Source of the DNA: Medicago truncatula
Taxonomy: Eukaryota > Streptophyta > Magnoliopsida > Fabales > Fabaceae
Direction of reading: 5' to 3'
Assembly: GCF_003473485.1 (NCBI RefSeq)
Contig: NC_053046.1
Span: forward strand, 9,124,001-9,188,000
DNA length: 64,000 nt
How positions within the stretch are numbered: the first letter of the stretch is position 1; each line of letters starts with the position of its first letter. The translations under genes were made by a program, and so were the position numbers. The notes beneath the pieces are model-generated. The model was given only the letters and a program-made list of their open reading frames with translations. It ran no database searches and had not been told where the DNA came from. Shown in pieces: positions 47,126-59,442 of the stretch.

Positions 47126-50100
47126 ATGGCGGAAACCGGCGGTGAAGTTAACGGTGACGGTTTTACATATCTTCACGGCGATCTCGACTTAACTATAATC
47201 TCCGCTCGCCGGTTACCGAACATGGATATGTTTTCCGAGCGTTTCTGCCGCTGCATAACCGCTTGCGACACTATTAAATTCCACTCGCCACCTTCTGACT
47301 CCACCACCACCGCCGCCGACGGAGGAACCACCACACACCGGGAACATCATCACCGGAGAAAAATCATACGAAGTGATCCCTACGTAACTGTTTCTGTACC
47401 GCAAGCAACCGTTGCACGGACACGTGTGTTGAAGAATTCACTGAATCCTGAGTGGAAGGAACGGTTTCACATTCCGTTAGCACATCCGGTTATTGATTTG
47501 GAGATTCGTGTTAAAGATGATGATGTGTTTGGTGCTGAAGTTATGGGAATGGTGAAGATTCCGGCCAAGAGAATTGCTACCGGAGAGTTGATTTCCGGTT
47601 GGTTTCCTATTGTTGCTTCATCCGGTAAACCACCGAAGCCGGATACAGCTTTGAATATAGAAATGAAGTTTACTCCGGTGGATGAGAATCCGCTATACCT
47701 GCGTGGCATTGCGGCTGATCCGGAACATGGAGGAGTGAGGCATACGTATTTTCCGGTGAGGAAGGGGAGTTCTGTGAGGCTTTATCAAGATGCACATTGT
47801 CCAGAAGGAACTGTACCGGAGATTCAGCTTGATAATGGGAAGGTTTATAGAGCGGAGAATTGTTGGGAAGATATATGTTATGCTATAACAGAAGCTCATC
47901 ATATGGTTTATTTAGCGGGTTGGTCGATTTATGATAAGGTGAAGCTTGTTAGGGAACCTTCTAGGCCTTTGCCGAAAGGTGGCGATTTAACACTTGGTGA
48001 TTTGCTTAAGTATAAGAGTGAAGAAGGTGTGAGGGTTTTATTGCTTGTTTGGGATGATAAAACTTCCCATGATAAGCTCTTTTTCAAGACGGTAAGAAGA
48101 ATTTTGGATGTTAGCATTTACTCCCTCCGGTCCTAAATATAAGAGACATTTGCATCAACAAAAGTTGGTATATAATACGCCAACTTTTGTTGACCCAACT
48201 TTCTCTTATAATTAAAACCGGAGGAAGTAGCATTTATCATTTTTCGGTTTCTATGCTATTACTTATTGGGTGTTTTATGATATGTGCAGACTGGAGTAAT
48301 GGAGACGCATGATGAGGAAACTAGGAAGTTTTTCAAACATTCTTCTGTCATGTGTGTTTTGGCGCCTCGCTATGCTAGTAGTAAGATGAGCTTCATTAAG
48401 CAACAGGCAAGTATTGGTTGGTAAATATTTGTTGATAGTTGTTGTGTGGTTTTTATTTTGTTGTTTCATAAAGTTGATACATCTCATGTATATTGTCAGG
48501 AGATAGGGTTCTTTGTGTATTAATCAGTGGAGTCAAATGTGAAATACCTTGTGTTTTGTGGTCTTAGGTCTAAATTGTGGGTAGGTTTTTTTGTTCATTC
48601 AAAATGTAGTATGGGAAATAAATATATTTTAGCTTACTGTAAGTGTAATCTTTCTCTATTTGAAGTTAAAAGGTTTTTTGGCTTGGCTGAGTGGTTTTAT
48701 GTCTTTTGAGATGAACTCTGTAGTGAAATTGCTTGTGGTATATGCAGGTTGTTGGAACCGTCTTCACACACCACCAAAAATGTGTTATTGTAGACGCACA
48801 AGCTGCTGGTAATAACAGAAGGGTAGCTACTTTTATAGGAGGTCTCGATCTCTGTGATGGTCGCTATGACACACCTGAGCATCGGCTTTTTCGTGATCTT
48901 GATACTGTATTTGCCGGTGATTTCCACAATCCTACATTTCCTGTAAGTTGTCTTTCCAATTGGACATATTAACATTGCATTTTTTATTTTATTGGGACTC
49001 TATACATTCATGTATAAACTCTTTGAATAGAATGTTTTCTGATTAAGTTATTCTTATATCTTGTAGAATTTTTTTACATTTTGTAGATTTTACGAGATAC
49101 GCCTTGTAGACTTTGATTATGACTTGTCCACCAGATATGTACTAGCTTTTGAATAAAATCTACATTGTGTGTTATCATTGATAATTTCTTAGTGAACCCT
49201 AGTTACAAGGTTGAATTGGACGGATGCATGATTAGGTTGTATGGTAACTAATTCAGAGACAGTAAAGTTGGTTGGTTGTTTTGTCACCAAGGGTATTGAA
49301 CATGATAGAATTCATCTATTGTAATATTATATGTGATGTCTTAGTATGGCACCTATAGTGTGGGATCATAACCACTATACCTTCCCTATCTATCATCCGG
49401 ATTTGTTACCACTTTCCAGAACTTAAGACACCCGTAATGCTTGCCCCAATCTCTGAATGCACTTCCCAGATAAGACAAAGTTATATTGCCACATATAGTC
49501 CTTTCTGCCACGTGGCCACCATGTAAGGGGTTACTCATGATGTTCTTGGAGAGCTGAGCTCAAAGCTATCTTGGCTCTTGAGTTGGCTTGGGTTGTGCCT
49601 TTGTTGCAATATTTTAAGGATTAGATCACAAAGTGTCAAATTCTGAGGTTAAATTGTTTAGAGTAACCTAATTGTGTTATCTGCTTCCAAATAGCAATCT
49701 AGAACAATCTAGAATGATCTTAGTTATCAAAATTATTGGACTTAGTCTGATGGTTGAATGTAAGGGAGGAACCAGTTATAATTGTTAGCTCCCAATAGGG
49801 GTTTGTTCAAATTCCGGTAGGCAAAAGTGCTATAATATTTCGACTATATCACAATATTTTGTACTAAATGGCTTGCAGAACAATGCCAATTTGTTCAAAT
49901 TTTGCTATGCAATAGCGCTATAGCCCCACTATTTAACGAAACTGGTATCACTATTGCATATCTATGGATTATTAGTAAGAAAGTCAGTTGTGCAGTTCTT
50001 CTTAGCTACCAATATGCTGTAAGAAATATGGTTTTGTTACAATGTTGTAACACTCGGTTTTAAAAACTGATACATAAACTGATTTATCGTCACTGCTCCC

Positions 50101-53100
50101 TGCTTTTCTTTTTTGCTTTTTGGGATAGTCTGGAACAAGGGCTCCTAGACAACCTTGGCATGATTTGCACTGCAGAATAGACGGACCCGCTGCATATGAC
50201 GTTCTTATTAATTTTGAACAACGATGGAGAAAAGCAACCAAGTGGAAAGAGTTTGCAATTCTTTTCAAAAAAGCTTCTCAGTGGAACGACGACGCTTTAA
50301 TAAGAGTAGACCGTATCTCATGGATATTAAGTCCATCTCTTCCTACTCTTCCTACCCCAAAGGAATCAAAGGAAGGTTATACAATTGTTCCAGGGGATGA
50401 CCCTCTATTATGGGTTTCTAGTGAAAATGATCCTGAAAACTGGCATGTTCAGGTTGGCTAAAAGCAAACTTGGTTTTGAGTAAATATGACCTGCATGTTA
50501 TTTTTCTTGATTTTGGAGATGGTTCATTTCATTACTTTGTTTTCCAACTCTTACTGGGCTACACACAATTTTACAGATCTTCCGCTCCATTGACTCAGGA
50601 TCCTTGAAAGGATTTCCCAAACGTGCTGATCAGGCTCTATCCCAGGTATATTCACTGGTGTTTTACTTTGTTGTCCATCCTTTTATATTTACACATAAAA
50701 TATGTTAACTTGGTGAGTTCTGTAAAGAAGCTATTTATTGAGTTTGAGATTTTATTTATGAATTGATCTGAATCTTATTACATTTTTTGGTTGCAGAATC
50801 TCATATGTGCTAAAAATTTGACTATAGAAAAAAGCATTCAAACAGGATATATCCAAGCTATCAGATCTGCTCAACATTTCATTTATATTGAAAACCAATA
50901 CTTTATTGGATCTTCATATGCATGGCCATCTTACAATAATGCAGGTGGGTTAAATGTTAATACTTTTGAAAAGCAAGATAACTGTCTATATTTAAGCGAG
51001 GTGGTTTCCTTTGTTGTGGACAAAAGAAATTGCTTAAAGTTTTTAGGATTAGGGGGAGATCCTTGAATGCATATTAATCTTGAAATCTACATCCCTTTCA
51101 GAAATTGGCGTCGTAGAAAAGTATTGCTGCTGGTATGGTGTGAATTAGTTTCAAATTTGATTAAATGATGATTGTAGCCATAGTGTTTTTTTTTCCGAAG
51201 GATATTTTTTTCCTCCAACTCTTTGTGATCTTCTTCTTAAAAAAATAAATAACTTACCATATTATGTTCTTAAGACATGGATTTCTTAGTTTGTACATAT
51301 TTTGTCAGCAAAAGGAAAAGGATTTTAAGGATAATGAGATGATGTTCCACTTACCATCTTTAGTCAAAGTCAAACTCATTGTTTTCTTCTGTGGTCAGGT
51401 GCTGATAATCTTATCCCAATGGAATTGGCACTGAAAATTGCTAGTAAAATCAAAGCTAAGGAGAGATTTGCTATTTATATTGTTTTACCTATGTGGCCAG
51501 AAGGTGATCCTAAATCTGGAGCTGTGCAAGAAATCCTTTTCTGGCAGGTATGTGATTATCTAATGTCAAAATTTATATTAGAATTTTGGTTGGGTCTTAA
51601 TTAACCCCACAAAATTGGCTTCTAAGGAGAGTATTGTCTCCCATTTATAACCACTGCTAAGGCCATATTGCTATGGGACTCCCAACACATCCCATCACGC
51701 CCATAATTAGATATCTGAAGCATGGAATGGGGGGTCTGTCAACAGATGGCCCAACGGATTTAGGATAACCTGTAATACCATCTTAAAATTTGCGTTGGAC
51801 TTAACCCTACAAAACCGACTTGTAAAGTGATGTCTGTCTTTCATGAATAATCACTATTTAGACCATATCACTTTGGGACTCCCAACATTTTATAAACTTG
51901 TTTATCATGAAAATTTACAATATCTGATTATGAAGGCTAAGGATCCGGCTTCTCTTTAGGGAGCACAAAGTAAGTAATTATCAATAAGGAAATCAAAGAA
52001 GCGAGTTCTCACAAATGTTGGTTTGTTGTCGATGTGATGGTATCTTATCTAATTACGTATTGTTCTAATGAATGGTTTCCAAACCTGTATTCAACTGTCC
52101 AACGTCTACACAACATTAAAGGATTTATGTTTTTTATTTGAGTCAAAAGATAAAAAAAGCAACAAAATAAATTAAATGTTTATACTCAGTTCTATGTTTT
52201 CTGTATACAGGCTCAGACAATGCAAATGATGTATAATGTTGTTGCTAAAGAATTGAAATCAATGCAACTTAGTGATGTGCATCCACAAGACTACCTCAAT
52301 TTCTATTGCCTTGGTAATCGGGAACACTTCAATGAAGAAAGTTCAGGCTCAAATAGTGCACCGGTAATTTCTCCAAATAAAAGTTCCATTTTGTTAAGGA
52401 TCTCTAAAATGTACTAGTTCTTTATCATGTTAAAAAATACAAGGCTGCTTTATTTAATAGTATTCAGGGTGCTTTTGTTTCAGCTTTAAAAAAAAAGATT
52501 TTGTGTTAAAAGAATCTAGAGATTTTTTCTAGAGATTTTAAAAAAATCAAGTTATTTCTGTTTGTTTACTACCCATAAAAATCACTTAAAAAAAGAATTT
52601 TAACTTTTACATGTGTTACCTCCTTGTTTAATAGCTTTTTTTTTTACTGGCATTCTAAAAAAATGGTTTTCTTTTAAAATCCTAAACAAACACTAAAAAA
52701 TGACAAAAGTTATTTTTTTTTTTATTAAAAAATAGATTTTATTAAAAAAATCTGAAACAAACAGACCCTTAGTTATCTACTACTGTAGATGAGGTAATCT
52801 TCTTTATATAGACAATAGTGTTAGTAGGTATCACACTATCACTTAATATCACCAATGAGATGATGTATTCAAAAGTATAATTTTCTTTTGCTCTAAGCTT
52901 TGTACTATCTACTGTCAATTAAACATATATTGGTTGCATTTTCTGTGTAGTATTGAATTTCATGTAGGTTTTGCATAGAGCGTTGACCATTTTCAGATCA
53001 AACAAACTTAAAAAACTATAATCTTTTGATTTATCTCTTTGTGCGTTTCTTTGGCTTTGGAAAATAACAAACAAGCATTGAATTCTCAGTCCACCAACCA

Positions 53101-54469
53101 CCCTTCAATCTTCATCTCCAGCTCTTAACTTACATATGCGGTACGCCCAAACATAAAATCAGTTGGCTTTTCCTTTCACCATGTATATGACAAGATAGAT
53201 CTTGATACAATACATTAATCTGTAGATGCATCTTTTAAGTTTTAATTGACTTGGCTACTGATATTATGATCAAATTGTTAAAATAATTGTTGCTGAAATT
53301 TTTCTTTATGCTATTCGAATTGTAGATGGTACTCTCCAATTCATCTAACATTCCAACACTACGATTTTTCTTTTTCTTCTTAGTATATTCCATTTTACAT
53401 GTTTCTTATAATATCCAAATACTTGACTTTTGAAATATGTATCTTAAATGACAGACACCGATTATGAATAGGTTGTGAATTTTTTTGTCAGGTCTCTGGA
53501 GCATTTAAATATCGTCGAAATATGATCTATGTGCATGCCAAGGGGATGATCGTGGATGATGAATATGTTATATTGGGATCTGCCAACATAAACCAAAGAT
53601 CTATGGCTGGTACTAAAGATACTGAGATAGCTATGGGTTCATATCAACCCCATTACACATGGTCTGCGAGGAAAAAACATCCACATGGCCAGGTTTGTAT
53701 TTCTCACTAAGCTTTAATTCTAGCAGCAACTCTAATTGGAAATTACCATTTGTCTAGCCACAAGTGATGCGTAACATTGCAGTCAAACACAAATAAGCTG
53801 GAAATCACTTCTCACTCTTATAAAATTTATTTATTTTTGAAATATTTTATTGATTATGGTGGCACTAATGACCATTTTACAACTGTCCCTGAGGGATTTG
53901 AACTCAAAACCTTGAGGTTACAAGATTAAACTCTTACCACTGAGCTAGCAAAATTACTAATTGATTTGATGCTTAATGCTTAAGTAGACCGGTAAATAAC
54001 CCTTATCCTATCCTATGATGAATGTGAATGACTTCCCCCCAATTTTTTAAATTACTAAAATAAAAATAAAAAATTATAATTTGACCTTTCAACTAGGTTT
54101 CTCTTTTACTTTTTCTGCTGTCTGTTGGGTGAAAATTGATTACTATTTATCTGATGGGTTTTATTCCTGCAGATTTATGGTTATAGAATGTCACTTTGGG
54201 CAGAGCATCTTGGTATGTTAGATGAAACATTTAAAGAGCCAGAAAGATTGGAGTGTGTGCGTAAAGTGAATGAAATAGCAGACGATAATTGGAGAAAATA
54301 CGCTTCTGAAGAAATGTCACTGCTACAGGGACATCTTCTTAAGTATCCCGTACAAATAGATTCTGATGGGCAGGTCAGTTCATTACCTGATTGTGATAGT
54401 TTCCCAGATGCTGGTGGTAAGATATTGGGGGCTCATTCCGCGACAATTCCAGATATCCTAACAACGTAA
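47126..54469 (+). CDS. PLDdelta: Phospholipase D delta (10 exons)
   Basis: An 872-residue C2-type phospholipase D, hydrolysing phospholipids to phosphatidic acid at the plasma membrane in stress signalling. Exons: 47126-48091, 48290-48406, 48748-48942, 50129-50452, 50577-50645, 50797-50944, 51399-51547, 52211-52363, 53492-53692, 54173-54469. The phases join to 2619 nt. A C2 domain spans roughly residues 15-185 ([40 protein letters not shown]). HKD motif 1 is H370, K372, D377 (HHQKCVIVD). HKD motif 2 is H722, K724, D729 ([10 protein letters not shown]) followed by [11 protein letters not shown] delta rather than alpha or beta identity rests on the MDMFSE region, [19 protein letters not shown] and the length. 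Intron 2 has a GC donor. Introns 1, 7, 8 and 9 carry repeats. A partial copy of exons 2-3 lies upstream at 42593-44075. Confidence 0.95.
48119..48229. mobile_element. Stowaway-type MITE in PLD intron 1, 107 bp
   Basis: The element 48121-48227 has ends CTCCCTCCGGT and (reverse) ACCGGAGGAAG and is flanked by TA on both sides. The middle is an inverted repeat, CAACAAAAGTTGG facing CCAACTTTTGTTG, so the transcript could fold into a hairpin. It makes up more than half of the 198-bp intron. Confidence 0.88.
51580..51890 (+). repeat. Two head-to-tail copies of an unassigned dispersed repeat in PLD intron 7
   Basis: Copies at about 51580-51770 and 51786-51890 share 'TTAACCC(C/T)ACAAAA', 'CTT(C/G)TAA', 'CCATAT' and 'GGGACTCCCAACA'. 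This family is also in P4H intron 2 (2110-2520). Class not determined; an LTR-type fossil is possible. Confidence 0.55.
52467..52768. mobile_element. MITE in PLD intron 8, 302 bp
   Basis: Inverted ends GGGTGCTTTTGTTTCAG and (reverse) CTGAAACAAACAGACCC. Inner arms contain AGAATCTAGAGATTTT. Tourist-like by end sequence; the flanking three bases (TCA and TTA) do not match exactly. Confidence 0.65.
53880..53955 (-). repeat. tRNA-derived SINE relic in PLD intron 9
   Basis: The minus strand reads TAGCTCAGTGGTAAGAG (A box) and TTTGAGTTCAAATCCCTC (B box) with GGGACAGTTGTAAAATGG after it. The cloverleaf is incomplete, so this is a SINE or tRNA relic, not a gene. Confidence 0.6.
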
Positions 54470-54944
54470 ACTCCTGAATTCATGTTTGATTGAAGTTTTG
54501 GTGAAGGCTGTAATATGTTGCTTGCCTCTTTAAGGGGAAGAAGATTTGAGTGAAGTGTTTAGTTTTCTCTACTTAGAATTGATTGTTCAAATCACTTGTA
54601 AACCTTTCACATAGGTAACAATTCATATTTGTAAAAAACATCACCAGTTTGTAGATTGTTGTATTAATTGTTTGATTCCTTTATTTGTTCATAATTTTCT
54701 GCCACTTATCTGCACTTCATAACCAATGAGAATGAAATATTTTACGATTATTCTTAAACTGTTGTTGATCACAAAGTGGATTTATTGTCAATATTATGAG
54801 TTATGGTTGGTAACATGTAAATGTAAAACTATTTTACAATAACTATAAAGGTTGTCAATAAATTGAGTATACTCAAACATAGTTGGAGACTAAACTTGAT
54901 AATTAATTTGTTTAATTTATTTCATGAATTAAATTAGTTAAACT

Positions 54945-54982
<38 letters not shown>

Positions 54983-56050
54983 CTCCAGTCATTTAGTTCT
55001 TGAACTTGCGAGATAGTATATATAATACTTTTTTATAATATTGATTTTATATACTCAATTAATTTTACATTGAGTTAGTTTCCAATACTTTTCATCCTTT
55101 TTTGACAAATGTACTTTTCATGTTTGTTATTAAATTAATTTCAAAATGCATTCAACTAGTATATAACTTTGGATGTTTATTTTAACCCTTAAGAGTGTGC
55201 CCCCACAATAACCATATTTATGTAATCCCCATTTAACAACCACAATTCGTCAAGAATATAGGTAGAACTACATGTACCAATACACCAACGTGCCCCCGCC
55301 ACGGACTATGACACGCCTTCAAAATACTCTTCTATATGTAACTAGGATTACTCCCCAAATTAGCACTCAAACAACTTCGAGATGGGAAATACTGAGCCTT
55401 AAAAATACAGGAAATTAAGGTTATGTTTGGATTGGTGAAGAGTGATGGATGGAGTGGGATAGAGCCATGTTCCATTGTTTGGTTTTGTAAAAAAAATGGA
55501 AAGGAATGGAATGTGATGGAACCCATTCCATCCAATACCACCCATTTATCCAATCTTCCATTCCCCCTAATTTGAGGTGTGCATCCAATAGAATGGAACA
55601 CATTGATAATACAGTTACAATTTTGCCACTTTTATTTCTTGTTTTTCTTTTTCAATTACGAGTGCTTGATTCCATTGTTTCATTATATCATGAATGCATA
55701 ACCCTGGTTGGGATCCTAAACGAAGATGATTAGTTACCTCGAACTTATGTTGGTAGCTTAGTTAACGGCATCAGTAATTAACCTTGTCAATTTTAGAGAG
55801 TTTAGTTTTAGACATATCAATAGAGCAGGCAACACAGTATTGCTACATGATATTATTTATTCATTGGTAATACTTTGGCTTCATTAAAAAAAAAAAATTA
55901 TATCCTGAATGCACCCAATAATTTTTTGGATGTTTCAATTAAAACAATATATGTTTGTTACTCAAATTGTTTCCTGAATGTACCGAACCATGAATAGCTT
56001 CTAAAAGGCTTGTTACAAGAAAGAATTTAGGCTTGTTTATAAATCTCATG
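54470..56050. other. PLD 3' flank and repeat-bearing spacer
   Basis: Presumed 3' UTR to about 54670, then AT-rich DNA with a TA microsatellite (about 54948-54981). A GGAATGG-rich stretch at about 55430-55600 shares words with 57770-57870 (AAACAATGGAATG, CGTTCCATT), probably one dispersed repeat family. No gene. Confidence 0.55.
54948..54981. repeat. (TA)n microsatellite
   Basis: About 16-17 TA units downstream of PLD. Confidence 0.9.
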
Positions 56051-56882
56051 TTAGGCTCTGTTTGGTAAAAATAGCAGATAGCTGATAAGCTAGCTGATAG
56101 CTTTTAGCTGATAAGCTAACTGAAGTGTTTGGTAAAAATAGCGGTTCAACTAGCTGATAAATGTAAAATGACATAAAGGGTATTCTTAATTCATAATAAA
56201 AATTATATCATTAATTTAAGTATTTGTAACTTTGTAAACTAATTTTTCTTTAAAAAAATACTTTAAATTTATTAATTTAATATATCCTATATATTATAAA
56301 TTAAATTAAATTTTATTTATTAAAATTTTATCTTATATTTATTATCATTTAAGTGTTTCTACTTTATAAAGAAAATAACATTTACCTCAAAAATAAATAA
56401 AAAATGTAGCACTAATAGAGTAATACTAATAACAGAGAATAAAAAAAATAACACTTTTCTCAAAAAAATAAAAATAAAAAGTAAAAAGTAACACTAATAG
56501 AATAATAGTATTTTGTTTCGTAAAAAAAAAAAACGAAGGTATATATTTTTTCAAAAAAAAAAAAAAGACCAGCTGATATATATATAAAAATTGGAATAAA
56601 GGGATAGTAGTCTTTATTACGTAGCTTATTATAAAAATTATAATGGATAAAAATACAATTTAAATGAAATAATAAGGGTAAAATTGAAAGAAAAAGTGAG
56701 AAGCTATAAGCTATAAGCTCAAACGCTACTTGGAATAGCTTCTGAAAAATAGCTTATAAGCTCGTGAAATAAGCTATAAGCTCATGGTGAAAAAGTGTTA
56801 CCAAACAGAGCTTTTTTTGTCAAACGAGCTTATAAGTTAAAAGCTAAAAGCTCTTTTTTTGGGTTTCCTAAACAGACCCTTA
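56051..56882. mobile_element. Harbinger/Tourist-type MITE, 826 bp, TTA target duplication
   Basis: The element 56054-56879 is flanked by TTA on both sides. Its ends are GGCTCTGTTTGGTAAAA and (reverse) TTTCCTAAACAGACCC. Both subterminal regions are rich in AGCTGATAAGCT and AGCTTATAAGCT. The middle is AT-rich with short frames only. The 3-bp TTA duplication and the GGSYCTGTTTGG end fit PIF/Harbinger. Confidence 0.78.
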
Positions 56883-56937
56883 GTATATTCTCAAATGGTT
56901 GTTATGAACATGTGTTGACTTTGAGTACTCATGAATG

Positions 56938-57622
56938 AAGGTAATTAGAGGTGTTCGCGGTGCGGTTTGGTTCGGTTTTGAGAAAAAAGTCATTCAAACC
57001 GCGAGATAAAAAGCATGCGGTTTGGTTTGGTTTGGTTCGGTTGATTTTTAAAAAGTCATCCAAACCAAACCAAACCAATGCGGTTTGGATTGGTTCGGTT
57101 TGTGCGGTTTATCGCAAGATAAAAAATATTACATTAACTCTAATATTGCCAACTTGTCACAAAATAAACATAGGACATTTTATTTTGATGTTTATATGAT
57201 AAAATATTAGGTAAAACTTATATCTAAATAGGTAAAATTAAGAAGAAACATAAGCATGAAACAAATTATTGGGAAGTAAAGGAAATAAATTCATCACTGG
57301 AAATGAATTCAAAGAGATGGAAAGGAATTAGAATTGAACTTGATGGTGCAACAATGGAAAAATCGAATCAAAAGAGATTATTTCTGAGCTATGTTTGGGC
57401 TAGTGCATATTTAAGTAATATTCATTATTCTTGCGGTTGGGTTTGGTTTGGTTCGGTTGCTGAGATTCAAACCGCAAACCGAACCGAACCGCACGGTTCA
57501 GTGCAAAAGTCATCTGAATTCATCCGAACCAAGTACGGTTTTTTTGCGGTTTCAGTTTGGATTGGTTTGGTTTGCAGTTTTTCTATTGGGTTGGTTCGAT
57601 TTTGAACACCCCTAAAGGTGAT
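56938..57622. mobile_element. hAT-type MITE, 669 bp, CGGTTTGG-rich
   Basis: The element 56946-57614 starts TAGAGGTGTTC and ends GAACACCCCTA. It is flanked by AAGGTAAT and AAGGTGAT (7 of 8 match). Both arms are built from CGGTTTGGTTCGG units in inverted orientation. No transposase frame. An 8-bp duplication and TAGRGGTG ends fit hAT. A shorter diverged relative is at about 60165-60316. Confidence 0.8.
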
Positions 57623-58130
57623 CGTTTGAATGAACCATGTATATTGGTGCTACTAACATGCCAAAATAACCAAATATCGATAGAATTGAGTTAAAAATTC
57701 CACCTATTGATGTTTTCTAAATATAGAGTAAAATTGGAATAAAAAATTCATAACTCATCCTGTTCCGTTGATTTTCCAAACAATGGAATGAGAAATTAAC
57801 TCAATTCCTTCATAAAAAATATACAAACAATGGAATGAAATCTTTATTTCGTTCCATTTCACTCTGTTCCATTCGTTCCGTCAGTTTTAAGTTATCCAAA
57901 CCCTAAAATTTTCAAATAACATTCATCTTAATTCGTTAGTTTTAAATTATCCAAACACTAAAATTTTCAAATAACATTCATCTTAATTTTATGGAAAATG
58001 TTAAAAAACTAAAAATAGAAACTTTTTTTTTTAAGGAAGAAACATTTTTTTTGGAAATTTTAGATTCAATGTATTAAAATTTTAAAACTTTATCTTTTCA
58101 ATACAAAAATTATATTTAAAACAAATATTT

Positions 58131-58600
58131 TATAGGTTAGATATGATATTTATTGAATTATATTCCATGATCAATTGCTGAATTAAATAGATTAGAAAGA
58201 AAGGATTATTTGAATCACTTTATTCTTTGTGTATAAATAATGTTGATTGATTTTTTTCATCATTTCTTTATTATGACTAAATACAACAAACCTACCCTCT
58301 ATTTTAAAAACTATCATATACCTCCCCTCTGTTGCATTCTGTTAACTCTCCGTTAGAATTTAGAAATTAGCATAATTAGGTCATATAAAATATCATATCT
58401 AACCTATAAAATATTTTTCCATGATCAAATTGTTGAATTAAATAGATTAGAAAGAAAGGGTTATTTGAATCACTTTATTCTTTGTGTATAAATAATGTTG
58501 ATTGATTTTTTTCATCATTTCTTCTTTGGTATAACTATATGTCTGCTATAACTTCTTCGTGTTTAAAAGAATGTTGATTGATTTTTTTTCATCACTTCTT
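58131..58600. repeat. About 108-bp direct repeats with an inverted motif between
   Basis: TCCATGATCAA...GAATTAAATAGATTAGAAAG and the following AAAGG to CATCATTTCTT occur at about 58165-58271 and 58419-58525, nearly unchanged, with a partial third copy at about 58570-58610. TTATAGGTTAGATATGATAT (58131) is inverted at about 58387-58408. Confidence 0.7.
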
Positions 58601-58822
58601 TGGTATATCTGGTATAACTTCTTCTTTGAATCACTTCTCTGAATGTGCTATTATTTTTTTATCAGTTATGTTCTATTTGTTTGGGTTATTTTTTTTTTCA
58701 TGTAAAAATGTTGTTTGGTAATGACAATTGTTGATTGTTTTTTTTTCTTCATATAAGAATGTAAGTTTGGAATCTTGTTTGTCATAGAATTATTTATTGA
58801 GTTGTATATGAATATTTTGCAG

Positions 58823-59260
58823 GCTATAAACTTTCAAACTAACGAGAGTAGAATAGCTGGGAATGTTGAATCCATGAACTCTACTGCTGAACTTGAACTA
58901 CTAGCACCACTGCCACCGAGTATGGAGAGGAAAAATTATGTGAATAAAGGTGAAGGTTCCAATGATAAACAAACACAAACTCTTCAACAATTGAAAAAAG
59001 AAGATGGGACAGGAACTAGTAGTACTCTTTCCAGTGTCCATTTTGATGTTGAAGTATGTAGGAAAGCGTTAGTTAGGATGATAATTGTTGATGAGTTGCC
59101 TTTTAAGTTTCTTGAGGGGGAGGAATTTTGCTATTTTATGAGTGTTGGGCAGCCTAGATTCCCCATTCCTTCTAGGATTTCAGTTGCTAGAGATTGCTGA
59201 GATATTTTAACCGAAGAGAAACATAAGTTAAGAAGTATGTTTAGAAAAGGGGATTAGAAA
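58823..59260 (+). pseudogene. hAT transposase fragment (RICESLEEPER/DAYSLEEPER type)
   Basis: An open frame to 59200 ends in FDVEVCRKALVRMIIVDELP, then FKFLEGEEFCYFM, SVGQPRFPIPSRISVARDC. This pattern is the start of the catalytic part of hAT transposases of the RICESLEEPER group. A TGA follows (59198-59200), and the same frame continues with TEEKHKLRSMF before another stop. The BED zinc finger expected N-terminal of it is missing; instead there is a Ser/Thr/Lys-rich linker (NKGEGSNDKQTQTLQQLKK). A good acceptor site (TTTTGCAG) precedes 58823, so the fragment may once have been an exon. Non-functional by any reading. Confidence 0.75.
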
Positions 59261-59442
59261 GTGCTATATGGTTTGTTTCTTACTTTTTGTGGTACTCCTT
59301 ATGTAATGGTTTGTTAAGGTTATGATAGTACTAACTAGTAAGGTTGATCTTTGGTCTTGTATCAGTTATTTTGTTTGTCTTGCTCATTGAGTATTTGCCT
59401 TTTTTGATCAAAATAATAAGGCATTTGTTCCTTAATAGTTGC

